This document shows, in pieces, positions 1 to 9,038 of a DNA stretch of 64,000 bases. Each line of letters opens with the position of its first letter. Within the stretch, counting starts at the first letter, position 1. The DNA comes from Setophaga petechia (lineage: Eukaryota > Chordata > Aves > Passeriformes > Parulidae): positions 744,001 through 808,000 of the forward strand of contig JANCRA010000125.1 of the NCBI GenBank assembly GCA_024362935.1, read 5' to 3'. The position numbers were made by a program, and so were the translations under genes. The notes beneath the pieces were generated by a model. The model saw nothing but the letters and a program-made list of their open reading frames with translations. It made no database searches and was not told where the DNA came from.

Positions 1-420
1 CCAGTTCAGAAAATATCTCCCATCGACTTCTAGAGATTGCAGGCAGGTGTGCAGAGTGTTTTGCAAGAAGCCAAAGAAAGTTGTCTAAAATTCTTTCCAT
101 TCGAATAGTAATGTGCATGGAAAAGGCAGGAAGAGTGGAAAGGTACTGTTTTCTATCACTTTGCAAGCGGGGCACACAATCCCAGTGTTGTGCATCTATT
201 AGCTTTGCAGTGCACTGCAGTAACTGCCTGTGGTAACCTATATCTAAGCAAAAAGCTTTTTCACGATCTCTCACTAGGAGAAAATGTTCCTGCTCATTAA
301 ACAACTTCCATCGTGCTGTACAGGTTGCACAGAGGGCTGCAGAATGTTTTGCAGCAAGAAAAAGAAAGTTGTCTAAGACGCCTTCCTTTCAAGTATTAAT
401 GCGAAGGGAAAGGCAAGAGA
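1..420 (+). repeat. Partial diverged module (3' end) at window start
   Basis: Positions 1-420 match 8735-9154 base for base as far as I compared. They are the end of the last diverged unit and the transition unit of a module whose CpG-rich head lies upstream of the window. The 36-codon frame of that diverged unit is present only as its 3' part. Confidence 0.9.
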
Positions 421-551
421 GTGGGAAAGTACTATTTTCTAGCACTTTGAGAGCTGCTAACACAATCGCAGTGCTGTGTACCAATTAACTTGTCACTGCA
501 CTGCAGTAAGTGTTTCTTGTCACCTACATCTAAGCAAATAGCTTTTTCACT

Positions 552-662
552 ATGTCTCGCAAGGAGAAAACCTTCCTGCTCACTAAACAACTTCCATCGT
601 GTTGTAGATGTTGCACAGAGGGCTTCAGAGTGTTCTCTAACAAGAAAAAGAAAGTTGTCTAA
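552..662 (+). CDS. Candidate 36-aa Cys/Lys-rich microprotein frame in an ordinary unit (representative)
   Basis: ATG at 552 opens a 36-codon frame beginning MSRKEKTFLL and ending NKKKKVV before TAA at 660-662. Cys residues cluster in the middle and the tail is basic. There is no signal peptide or membrane segment and no family I recognise. Equivalent frames recur across the array, for example at 3123-3233 and 50206-50316. Many other units truncate it: GTTTTTTGAC ends it after VF, TGCAAAATGTAA ends it three residues later, and in units like 4815 the ATG has become CTG. The ATG has A at -3 (CACTATG). Copy-to-copy truncation argues that most copies are not functional proteins. This entry stands for the whole set. 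Confidence 0.15.
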   Translation: MSRKEKTFLLTKQLPSCCRCCTEGFRVFSNKKKKVV

Positions 663-2422
663 GACGCCTTCCTTTCAAGTATTAATGTGAAGGGAAAGGC
701 AAGAGAGTGGGAAAGTACTGTTTTCTAGCACTTTGCAAGCTGCTAACACAATCGCAGTGCTGTGTAGCAGTTAGCTTTTCAGTGCACTGCAGTAAGAGTT
801 TCTTGTCACCTACATCTAAGCAAATAGCTTTTTCACTATGTCTCGCAAGGAGAAAACCTTCTTGCTCACTAAACATCTCCTATCGTGTTCTAGAAGTTGC
901 ACAGGCGGCTGCAGTGTGTTTTGCAAAATGTAAAAGAAAGTTGTCTAAGACGCCTTCCTTTTAAGTATTAATGTGAAGGGAAAGGCAAGAGAGTGGGAAA
1001 GTACTGTTTTCTAGCACTTTGCAGGCTGCTCACACAATCCCAGTTCTGTGTAGCAGTTAGCTTTTCAGTGCACTGCAGTAAGTGTTTCTTGTCACCTGCA
1101 TCTAAGCAAATAGCTGTATCACTCTGTCTAGCAAGGAGAAAACCTTCTTGCTCACTAAACATTTCCTATCGTGTTCTAGAAGTTGCATAGAGGGCTGCAG
1201 TGTGTTTTGACACAAGAAAAAGAAAGTTGTCTAAGACGCCTTCCTTTCAAGTATTAATGTGAAGGGAAAGGCAAGAGAGTGGGAAAGTACTGTTTTCAAG
1301 CACTTTGCAAGCTGCTAACACAGTACTAGTGCTGTGTAGCAGTTAGCTGTTCAGTGCACTGCAGTAAGTGTTTCTTGTCACCTACATCTAAGCAAAAAGC
1401 TTTTTCACTATGTCTCGCAAGGAGAAAACCTTCCTGCTCACTAAACAACTTCCATCGTGTTGTAGATGTTGCAGAGAGGGCTGCAGAGTTTTTTGACACA
1501 AGAAAAAGAAAGTTGTCTAAGATGCCTTCCTTTTAAGTATTAATGTGAAGGGAAAGGCAAGAGAGTGGGAAAGTACTATTTTCTAGCACTTTGCAAGCTG
1601 CTAACACAATCCCAGTGCTGTGTAGCAATTAGCTTGTCAGTGCACGGCAGTAAGGGTTTCTTGTAACCTGCATCTAAGCAAATAGCTTTTTCACTATGTC
1701 TCGCAAGGAGAAAACCTTCCTGCTCACTAAACATTTCCTATCGTGTTCTAGAACTTGCACAGAGGGCTGCAGTGTGTTTTGACACAAGAAAAAGAAAGTT
1801 GTCTAAGACGCCTTCCTTTCAAGTATTAATGTGAAGGGAAAGGCAAGAGAGTGGGAAAGTACTGTTTTCTAGCACTTTGCAAGCTGCTAAGACAGTACTA
1901 GTGCTGTGTAGCAGTTAGCTTTTCAGTGCAGTGCAGTAAGTGTTTCTTGTCACCTACATCTAAGCAAAAAGCTTTTTCACTATGTCTCGCAAGGAGAAAA
2001 CCTTCCTGCTCACTAAACAACTTCCATCGTGTTGTAGATGTTGCAGAGAGGGCTGCAGAGTTTTTTGACACAAGAAAAAGAAAGTTGTCTAAGATGCCTT
2101 CCTTTCAAGTATTAATGTGAAGGGAAAGGCAAGAGAGTGGGAAAGTACTGTTTTCTAGCACTTTGCAAGCTGCTAACACAATATCAGTGCTGTGTAGCAG
2201 TTAGTTTTTCAGTGCACTGCAGTAAGTGTTTCTTGTCACCTGCATCTAAGCAAATAGCTTTTTCACTATGTCTCGCAAGGAGAAAACCTTCTTGCTCACT
2301 AAACATCTCCTATCGTGTTCTAGAAGTTGCACAGAGGGCTGCGGTGTGTTTTGCAAAATGTAAAAGAAAGTTGTCTAAGACGCGTTCCTTTCAAGTATTA
2401 ATGTGAAGGGAAAGGCAAGAGA

Positions 2423-2705
2423 GTGGGAAAGTACTATTTTCTAGCACTTTGCAAGCTGCTAACACTATCCCAGTGCTGTGTAGCAATTAGCTTAGTGCAC
2501 GGCAGTAAGGGTTTCTTGTAACCTGCATCTAAGCAAATAGCTTTTTCATTATGTCTTCCAAGGAGAAAACCTTCCTGCTCACTAAACATTTCCTATCGTG
2601 TTCTAGAAGTTGCACAGAGGGCTGCAGTGTGTTTTGACACAAGAAAAAGAAAGTTGTCTAAGACGCCTTCCTTTCAAGTATTAATGTGAAGGGAAAGGCA
2701 AGAGA
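2423..2705 (+). repeat. 283-bp unit subtype with 3-bp deletion
   Basis: The segment before the central palindrome reads AGCTTAGTGCACGGCAG instead of AGCTTGTCAGTGCACGGCAG, a 3-bp loss. The same subtype is found at about 11157, 19601, 26043, 26898, 33914, 40329, 45059 and 55094; the unit at 58237 has a further 1-bp loss. The palindrome is also broken in this subtype (CACGGCAG for CACTGCAG). It is a useful marker for tracing higher-order copies. Confidence 0.85.
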
Positions 2706-5700
2706 GTGGGAAAGTACTGTTTTCTAGCACTTTGCAAGCTGCTAACACAGTAATAGTGCTGTGTAGCAGTTAGCTGTTCAGTGCACTGCAGTAAGTGTTT
2801 CTTGTCACCTATATCTAAGCAAATAGCTTTTTCACTATGTCTCGCAAGGAGAAAGCCTTCCTGCTCACTAAACAACTTCCATCGTGTTGTAGATGTTGCA
2901 GAGAGGGCTGCAGAGTTTTTTGACACAAGAAAAAGAAAGTTGTCTAAGATGCCTTCCTTTCAAGTATTAATGTGAAGGGAAAGGCAAGAGAGTGGGAAAG
3001 TACTGTTTTCTAGCACTTTGCAGGCTGCTAACACAATCCCAGTTCTGTGTAGCAAATAGCTGTTCAGTGCACTGCAGTAAGTGTTTCTTGTCGCTTACAT
3101 CTAAGCAAATAGCTTTTTCACTATGTCTCGAAAGGAGAAAACCTTCCTGCTCACTAAACATCTCCTATCGTGTTCTAGAAGTTGCACAGAGGGCTGCAGT
3201 GTGTTCTGTAACAAGAAAAAGAAAGTTGTCTAAGACGCCTTCCTTTCAAGTATTAATGTGAAGGGAAAGGCAAGAGAGTGGGAAAGTACTGTTTTCAAGC
3301 ACTTTGCAATCTGCTAACACAATCCCAGTTCTGTGTAGCAATTAGCTGTTCAGTGCACTGCAGTAAGTGTTTCTTCATACCTACATCTGAGCAAATAGCT
3401 TTTTCACTTTCTTTCGCAAGGGGAAAACGTTGCTGCTCACTAAACAACTTCCATCGTGTTGTAGAAGTTGCACAGAGGGCTGCAGTGTGTTTTGCAAAAT
3501 GTAAAAGAAAGTTGTCTAAGACGCCTTCCTTTTAAGTATTATTGTGAAGGGAAAGGCAAGAGAGTGGGAAAGTACTGTTTTCTAGCACTTTGCAGGCTGC
3601 TAACACAATCCCAGTTCTGTGTAGCAAATAGCTGTTCAGTGCACTGCAGTAAGTGTTTCTTGTCGCTTACATCTAAGCAAATAGCTTTTTCACTATGTCT
3701 CGAAAGGAGAAAACCTTCCTGCTCACTAAACAACTTCCATCGTGTTGTAGATGTTGCAGAGAGGGCAGCAGAGTTTTTTGACACAAGAAAAAGAAAGTTG
3801 TCTAAGATGCCTTCCTTTCAAGTATTAATGTGAAGGGAAAGGCAAGAGAGTGGGAAAGTACTGTTTTCTAGCACTTTGCAAGCTGCTAACACAGTACTAG
3901 TGCTGTGTAGCAGTTAGCTGTTCAGTGCACTGCAGTAAGTGTTTCTTGTCACCTACATCTAAGCAAAAAGCTTTATCACTATGTCTCGCAAGGAGAAAAC
4001 CTTCCTGCTCACTAAACAACTTCCATCCTGTGGTAGATGTTGCAGAGAGGGCAGCAGAGTTTTTTGACACAAGAAAAAGAAAGTTGTCTAAGACGCCTTC
4101 CTTTCAAGTATTAATGTGAAGGGAAAGGCAAGAGAGTGGGAAAGTACTGTTTTCTAGCACTTTGCAAGCTGCTAACACAGTACTAGTGCTGTGTAGCAGT
4201 TAGCTGTTCAGTGCACTGCAGTAAGTGTTTCTTGTCACCTACATCTAAGCAAAAAGCTTTTTCACTATGTCTCGCAAGGAGAAAACCTTCCTGCTCACTA
4301 AACAACTTCCATCGTGTTGTAGATGTTGCAGAGAGGGCTGCAGAGTTTTTTGACACAAGAAAAAGAAAGTTGTCTAAGATGCCTTCCTTTCAAGTATTAA
4401 TGTGAAGGGAAAGGCAAGAGAGTGGGAAAGTACTGTTTTCTAGCACTTTGCAAGCTGCTAACACAATCGCAGTGCTGTGTAGCAGTTAGCTTTTCAGTGC
4501 ACTGCAGTAAGAGTTTCTTGTCACCTACATCTAAGCAAATAGCTTTTTCACTATGTCTCGCAAGGAGAAAACCTTCTTGCTCACTAAACATCTCCTATCG
4601 TGTTCTAGAAGTTGCACAGGCGGCTGCAGTGTGTTTTGCAAAATGTAAAAGAAAGTTGTCTAAGACGCCTTCCTTTTAAGTATTAATGTGAAGGGAAAGG
4701 CAAGAGAGTGGGAAAGTACTGTTTTCTAGCACTTTGCAGGCTGCTCACACAATCCCAGTTCTGTGTAGCAGTTAGCTTTTCAGTGCACTGCAGTAAGTGT
4801 TTCTTGTCACCTGCATCTAAGCAAATAGCTGTATCACTCTGTCTAGCAAGGAGAAAACCTTCTTGCTCACTAAACATTTCCTATCGTGTTCTAGAAGTTG
4901 CACAGAGGGCTGCAGTGTGTTTTGCAGCAAGAAAAAGAAAGTTGTCTAAGACGCCTTCCTTTCAAGTATTAATGTGAAGGGAAAGGCAAGAGAGTGGGAA
5001 AGTACTGTTTTCAAGCACTTTGCAAGCTGCTAACACAGTACTAGTGCTGTGTAGCAGTTAGCTGTTCAGTGCACTGCAGTAAGTGTTTCTTGTCACCTAC
5101 ATCTAAGCAAAAAGCTTTTTCACTATGTCTCGCAAGGAGAAAACCTTCCTGCTCACTAAACAACTTCCATCGTGTTGTAGATGTTGCAGAGAGGGCTGCA
5201 GAGTTTTTTGACACAAGAAAAAGAAAGTTGTCTAAGATGCCTTCCTTTTAAGTATTAATGTGAAGGGAAAGGCAAGAGAGTGGGAAAGTACTATTTTCTA
5301 GCACTTTGCAAGCTGCTAACACAATCCCAGTGCTGTGTAGCAATTAGCTTGTCAGTGCACGGCAGTAAGGGTTTCTTGTAACCTGCATCTAAGCAAATAG
5401 CTTTTTCACTATGTCTCGCAAGGAGAAAACCTTCCTGCTCACTAAACATTTCCTATCGTGTTCTAGAACTTGCACAGAGGGCTGCAGTGTGTTTTGACAC
5501 AAGAAAAAGAAAGTTGTCTAAGACGCCTTCCTTTCAAGTATTAATGTGAAGGGAAAGGCAAGAGAGTGGGAAAGTACTGTTTTCTAGCACTTTGCAAGCT
5601 GCTAAGACAGTAATAGTGCTGTGTAGCAGTTAGCTGTTCAGTGCACTGCAGTAAGTGTTTCTTGTCACCTATATCTAAGCAAATAGCTTTTTCACTATGT

Positions 5701-7608
5701 CTCGCAAGGAGAAAGCCTTCCTGCTCACTAAACAACTTCCATCGTGTTGTAGATGTTGCACAGAGGGCTGCAGAGTTTTTTGACACAAGAAAAAGAAAGT
5801 TGTCTAAGATGCCTTCCTTTCAAGTATTAATGTGAAGGGAAAGGCAAGAGAGTGGGAAAGTACTGTTTTCTAGCACTTTGCAGGCTGCTAACACAATCGC
5901 AGTGCTGTGTAGCAGTTAGCTTTTCAGTGCACTGCAGTAAGTGTTTCTTGTCACCTACATCTAAGCAAAAAGCTTTATCACTATGTCTCGCAAGGAGAAA
6001 ACCTTCCTGCTCACTAAACAACTTCCATCCTGTTGTAGATGTTGCAGAGAGGGCAGCAGAGTTTTTTGACACAAGAAAAAGAAAGTTGTCTAAGACGCCT
6101 TCCTTTCAAGTATTAATGTGAAGGGAAAGGCAAGAGAGTGGGAAAGTACTGTTTTCTAGCACTTTGCAGGCTGCTAACACAATCGCAGTGCTGTGTAGCA
6201 GTTAGCTTTTCAGTGCACTGCAGTAAGTGTTTCTTGTCACCTACATCTAAGCAAATAGCTTTTTCACTATGTCTCGCAAGGAGAAAACCTTCCTGCTCAC
6301 TAAACAACTTCCATCGTGTTGTAGATGTTGCACAGAGGGCTTCAGAGTGTTCTCTAACAAGAAAAAGAAAGTTGTCTAAGACGCCTTCCTTTCAAGTATT
6401 AATGTGAAGTGAAAGGCAAGAGAGTGGGAAAGTACTGTTTTCTAGCACTTTGCAAGCTGCTAAGACAGTACTAGTGCTGTGTAGCAGTTAGCTGTTCAGT
6501 GCACTGCAGTAAGTGTTTCTTGTCACCTACATCTAAGCAAATAGCTTTTTCACTATGTCTCGCAAGGAGAAAACCTTCCTGCTCACTAAACAACTTCCAT
6601 CGTGTTGTAGATGTTGCAGAGAGGGCTGCAGAGTTTTTTGACACAAGAAAAAGAAAGTTGTCTAAGATGCCTTCCTTTCAAGTATTAATGTGAAGGGAAA
6701 GGCAAGAGAGTGGGAAAGTACTGTTTTCTAGCACTTTGCAGGCTGCTCACACAATCGCAGTGCTGTGTAGCAGTTAGCTTTTCAGTGCACTGCAGTAAGT
6801 GTTTCTTGTCACCTACATCGAAGCAAATAGCTTTTTCACTATGTCTCGCAAGGAGAAAACCTTCTTGCTCACTAAACATCTCCTATCGTGTTCTAAAAGT
6901 TGCACAGAGGGCCGCAGTGTGTTCTGTAACAAGAAAAAGCAAGTTGTCTAAGACGCCTTCCTTTCAAGTATTAATGTGAAGGGAAAGGCAAGAGAGTGGG
7001 AAAGTACTGTTTTCTAGCACTTTGCAAGCTGCTAACACAATCGCAGTGCTGTGTAGCAGTTAGCTTTTCAGTGCACTGCAGTAAGTGTTTCTTGTCACCT
7101 ACATCTAAGCAAATAGCTTTTTCACTATGTCTCACAAGGAGAAAACCTTCTTGCTCACTAAACATCTCCTATCGTGTTCTAGAAGTTGCACAGACAGCTG
7201 CAGTGTGTTTTGCAAAATGTAAAAGAAAGTTGTCTAAGACGCCTTCCTTTTAAGTATTAATGTGAAGGGAAAGGCAAGAGAGTGGGAAAGTACTGTTTTC
7301 TAGCACTTTGCAGGCTGCTAACACAATCCCAGTTCTGTGTAGCAATTAGCTGTTCAGTGCACTGCAGTAAGTGTTTCTTGTCACCTACATCTAAGCAAAT
7401 AGCTTTTTCACTCTGTCTCGCAAGGAGAAAACCTTCCTGCTCACTAAACAACTTCCATCGTGTTCTAGAAGTTGCACAGAGGGCTGCAGTGTGTTTTGAC
7501 ACAAGAAAAAGAAAGTTGTCTAAGACGCCTTCCTTTCAAGTATTAATGTGAAGGGAAAGGCAAGAGAGTGGGAAAGTACTGTTTTCTAGCACTTTGCAAG
7601 CTGCTTAC

Positions 7609-7852
7609 CCAATCCCAGTTTTGTGCCGCTTCGTAGTTCGCCGTTCAGAAGCTGCCGCCGTCTCTTTTTCCCGGAGAAGGAGAAGACGCTTCTTGGCGCG
7701 AAGAATCTGGTGTCCTTACGCCGATCGCGGCGTGCTCCGGAGAACAGCTACGGCCGAGAGACACCCGGAAGCGGCGCTTAAAGGCACAGTGCTCCGTCTC
7801 CTGGTCTTTAGCGTCTCCTGCCGGCTACACCTTAGCAAAAAGCTTTTTCATT
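7609..7852 (+). promoter_or_regulatory. CpG-island-like putative promoter, copy 1
   Basis: About 24 CpGs lie in 7621-7826 (hand count), against about four in a whole ordinary unit. In order I see: a CCAAT box at 7609-7613, created by ACCCAAT where ordinary units read ACACAAT; an E2F-like TTGGCGCGAA at 7693-7702; a near-palindromic hairpin ACGCCG-ATCG-CGGCGT at 7718-7733; an ETS/GABPA-like ACCCGGAAGCGGC at 7763-7775; and a TATA-like TTAAA at 7778-7782. A start about 30 bp downstream of TTAAA would give a leader of about 45 nt with no upstream ATG before 7853. The motif matches are direct; promoter activity is inferred. An insertion of unrelated GC-rich sequence without function is the alternative. 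Confidence 0.5.
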
Positions 7853-7954
7853 ATGTCTCGCCAGGAGAAACTGTGTCTGTTCACAAAAAACCTCCCATCG
7901 TGCTCTAGAGGTTGCAGGCAGCTCTGCAGAGTGTTTTGCAACAAGAAAAAGTAA
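7853..7954 (+). CDS. Candidate 33-aa microprotein, first ATG after putative promoter (copy 1)
   Basis: The frame begins MSRQEKLCLF and ends CNKKK before TAA at 7952-7954. Cys fall at residues 8, 17, 21, 25 and 29, so the last four form CX3CX3CX3C, one Cys per helical turn. The N-terminus and C-terminus are basic. The ATG has A at -3 and T at +4, an acceptable but not strong context. It is the first ATG downstream of the TTAAA element and lies in the only unit type that carries the CpG-rich block. It is three codons shorter than the 36-codon relatives because the tail AAGAAAAAGTAA gains an early stop. No known family is recognised and no homology search was possible. It could equally be chance in a non-coding transcript. 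Confidence 0.25.
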   Translation: MSRQEKLCLFTKNLPSCSRGCRQLCRVFCNKKK

Positions 7955-8167
7955 CTTGTCCAAAAAAGCCATCAATTCGAATGTTCCTGGAAAGGGAAAA
8001 TGCAGGAGAGCGGATAGGTACTGTTTTCTACCAGTTTGCAAGCTGGACACACAATCCCAGTGTTATACTACGATTGACTTTGCAGTGCACTGTAATAATT
8101 GCCTATTGTTACTACATCTAAGCCAATAGCGTTTGCATTATATCTCTTCAGGAGAAACTGTACCAGT

Positions 8168-8548
8168 TCAGAAAACAACTCTCATTTTTTCTACAAGTTG
8201 CACGGAGGTGTGCAGAGTGTTTTGCAAGAAGCAAAAGAAAGTTGTCCAAAACTGCTGCCATTCGAATAGTAATGCGAATGGAAAAGGCAGGAGAGTGGAA
8301 AGGTGCTGTTTTCTATCTGTTTGTAAGCTGCTTACACAATCCCAGAGTTGTGCAGCAATTAGTTTTTCAGTGCACTGTAGTAGGTGCCTCTTTTCACCTG
8401 CATCTAAGCAAATTGCTTTTTCCCCATGTCTCGCAAGGAGAAACTGAGCCAGTTCAGAAAACATCTCCCATCGAGTTCTAGAGATTGCAGGCAGGTGTGC
8501 AGAGTGTTTTGCAAGAAGCAAAAGAAAGTTGTCTAAAACGCCTTGCAT
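8168..8548 (-). other. Antisense ATG-started open frame, 126 aa (copy 1)
   Basis: The frame starts at a true ATG (MQGVLDNFLL) and crosses two diverged units on the minus strand. It contains a segment RWEMFSELAQFLLARHGEKA that has a counterpart in the 64-codon antisense frames of ordinary units (MFSEQEGFLLARHSEKA). No signal peptide, catalytic motif or family is recognised. It overlaps the plus-strand 8426-8536 frame. Identical-length copies lie at 16326-16706, 22768-23148, 30641-31021, 37657-38037, 43214-43594, 47944-48324 and 52391-52771. Near-identity between modules means this repetition is not evidence of selection. I see no minus-strand promoter. Confidence 0.12.
8426..8536 (+). CDS. Candidate 36-aa microprotein in diverged unit 3 (copy 1)
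   Basis: The frame begins MSRKEKLSQF and ends KKQKKVV before TAA. Cys are at 21, 25 and 29 (CX3CX3C); the position-17 Cys of the promoter-linked frame is Ser here. Start, stop and length match the ordinary-unit frame (50206-50316) with no indel, yet 14 codons differ and all 14 change the amino acid. That pattern does not support purifying selection. Copies in later modules are at 16584-16694, 23026-23136, 30899-31009, 37915-38025, 43472-43582, 48202-48312 and 52649-52759. Confidence 0.15.
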   Translation: MSRKEKLSQFRKHLPSSSRDCRQVCRVFCKKQKKVV

Positions 8549-8645
8549 TCAAATAGAAATGTGAATAGAAAAGGCAGGAGAAGGGAGAGGTACTGTTTTC
8601 TATCAGTTTGCAACCTGCTTACACAATCTGCGTGTTGTGCAGCAA

Positions 8646-9038
8646 TTAGCTTGCAGTGCACTGTAGTAGGTGCCTCTTTTCACCTATATCTAAGCAAATT
8701 GCTTTTTCCCCATGTCTTGCAAAGAGAAACTGAGCCAGTTCAGAAAATATCTCCCATCGACTTCTAGAGATTGCAGGCAGGTGTGCAGAGTGTTTTGCAA
8801 GAAGCCAAAGAAAGTTGTCTAAAATTCTTTCCATTCGAATAGTAATGTGCATGGAAAAGGCAGGAAGAGTGGAAAGGTACTGTTTTCTATCACTTTGCAA
8901 GCGGGGCACACAATCCCAGTGTTGTGCATCTATTAGCTTTGCAGTGCACTGCAGTAACTGCCTGTGGTAACCTATATCTAAGCAAAAAGCTTTTTCACGA
9001 TCTCTCACTAGGAGAAAATGTTCCTGCTCATTAAACAA
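8646..9038 (-). other. Antisense ATG-started open frame, 130 aa, internally duplicated (copy 1)
   Basis: The frame begins MFNEQEHFLLVRDREKAFCL and spans more than one unit, so its two halves are homologous (FNEQEHFLLVRDREKAFCLD against FSELAQFLFARHGEKAICLD). It stops where a 1-bp deletion in the unit (AGCTTGCAG for AGCTTTTCAG) breaks the frame. Copies are at 16804-17196, 23246-23638, 31119-31511, 38135-38527, 43692-44084, 48422-48814 and 52869-53261; this copy differs by one residue (CVPRL for CVPSL). These are the longest ATG frames in the window, but there is no independent sign that they are translated. Confidence 0.12.
8712..8822 (+). CDS. Candidate 36-aa microprotein in diverged unit 4 (copy 1)
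   Basis: The frame begins MSCKEKLSQF and ends KKPKKVV before TAA. Compared with the preceding unit's frame, a CpG-to-TpG type change turns Arg3 into Cys, and the CX3CX3C core is kept. The neighbouring second diverged unit (around 8130) has ATA in place of ATG and a 1-bp deletion, so it carries no such frame. Later copies are at 16870-16980, 23312-23422, 31185-31295, 38201-38311, 43758-43868, 48488-48598 and 52935-53045. Confidence 0.14.
   Translation: MSCKEKLSQFRKYLPSTSRDCRQVCRVFCKKPKKVV

Larger units (their letters stand above)
421..7567 (+). repeat. Ordinary satellite segment, 25 units
   Basis: The 7147 bp equal 25 units of 286 bp minus 3 bp; the missing bases are in the 283-bp unit at 2423-2705. 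The first unit (421-706) is a transition type whose middle reads GTACCAATTAACTTGTCACTG. The rest alternate between several unit subtypes. About 421-4119 repeats at 9155-12853 at a constant offset of 8734 bp. I see no gene other than the short frames described separately. Confidence 0.93.

Noticed and set aside
745..795. microRNA-like hairpin (GCAGTGC...GCACTGC, and antisense AAAGTGCT...AGTACTTT)
   Set aside because: Stems are only about 7-9 bp and are lost in units with CCCAG variants; far short of a pre-miRNA stem.
707..964. Plus-strand open frames of 85-121 codons in almost every unit (KYCFLALC... frame)
   Set aside because: They begin at GTG, TTG or another non-ATG codon. They stay open because the satellite has few stops in this phase, and the 286-bp period shifts frame every unit. 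Treated as by-products of the repeat.
2090..2120. Other short ATG frames in the unit (ATGCCTTCC..., ATGTTGCAGAG..., and ATGGGAAGGG in some units)
   Set aside because: They give 8, 25 and 29 codons with no kept feature between subtypes, and the commonest ATG (TTAATGTGA) is followed at once by a stop.
421..7567. CRISPR array
   Set aside because: Repeats are 286 bp and contiguous, with no 25-40 bp repeat and unique-spacer alternation.
7621..7826. CENP-B box or alpha-satellite relationship
   Set aside because: No match to the TTCGNNNNANNCGGG pattern in the block or units, and the period is 286 bp rather than 171 bp.
7594..7908. 104-codon plus-strand frame through the CpG-rich block with an Arg-rich stretch
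   Set aside because: It starts at TTG, crosses the putative promoter motifs, and its Arg runs come from AGAAGG/CGC-rich GC sequence. There is no ATG, and repetition only reflects module copying.
7853..8500. Bacterial operon, phage or defence island
   Set aside because: No Shine-Dalgarno spacing, no long ORFs, a uniform tandem repeat and CpG depletion; the sequence is eukaryotic satellite.
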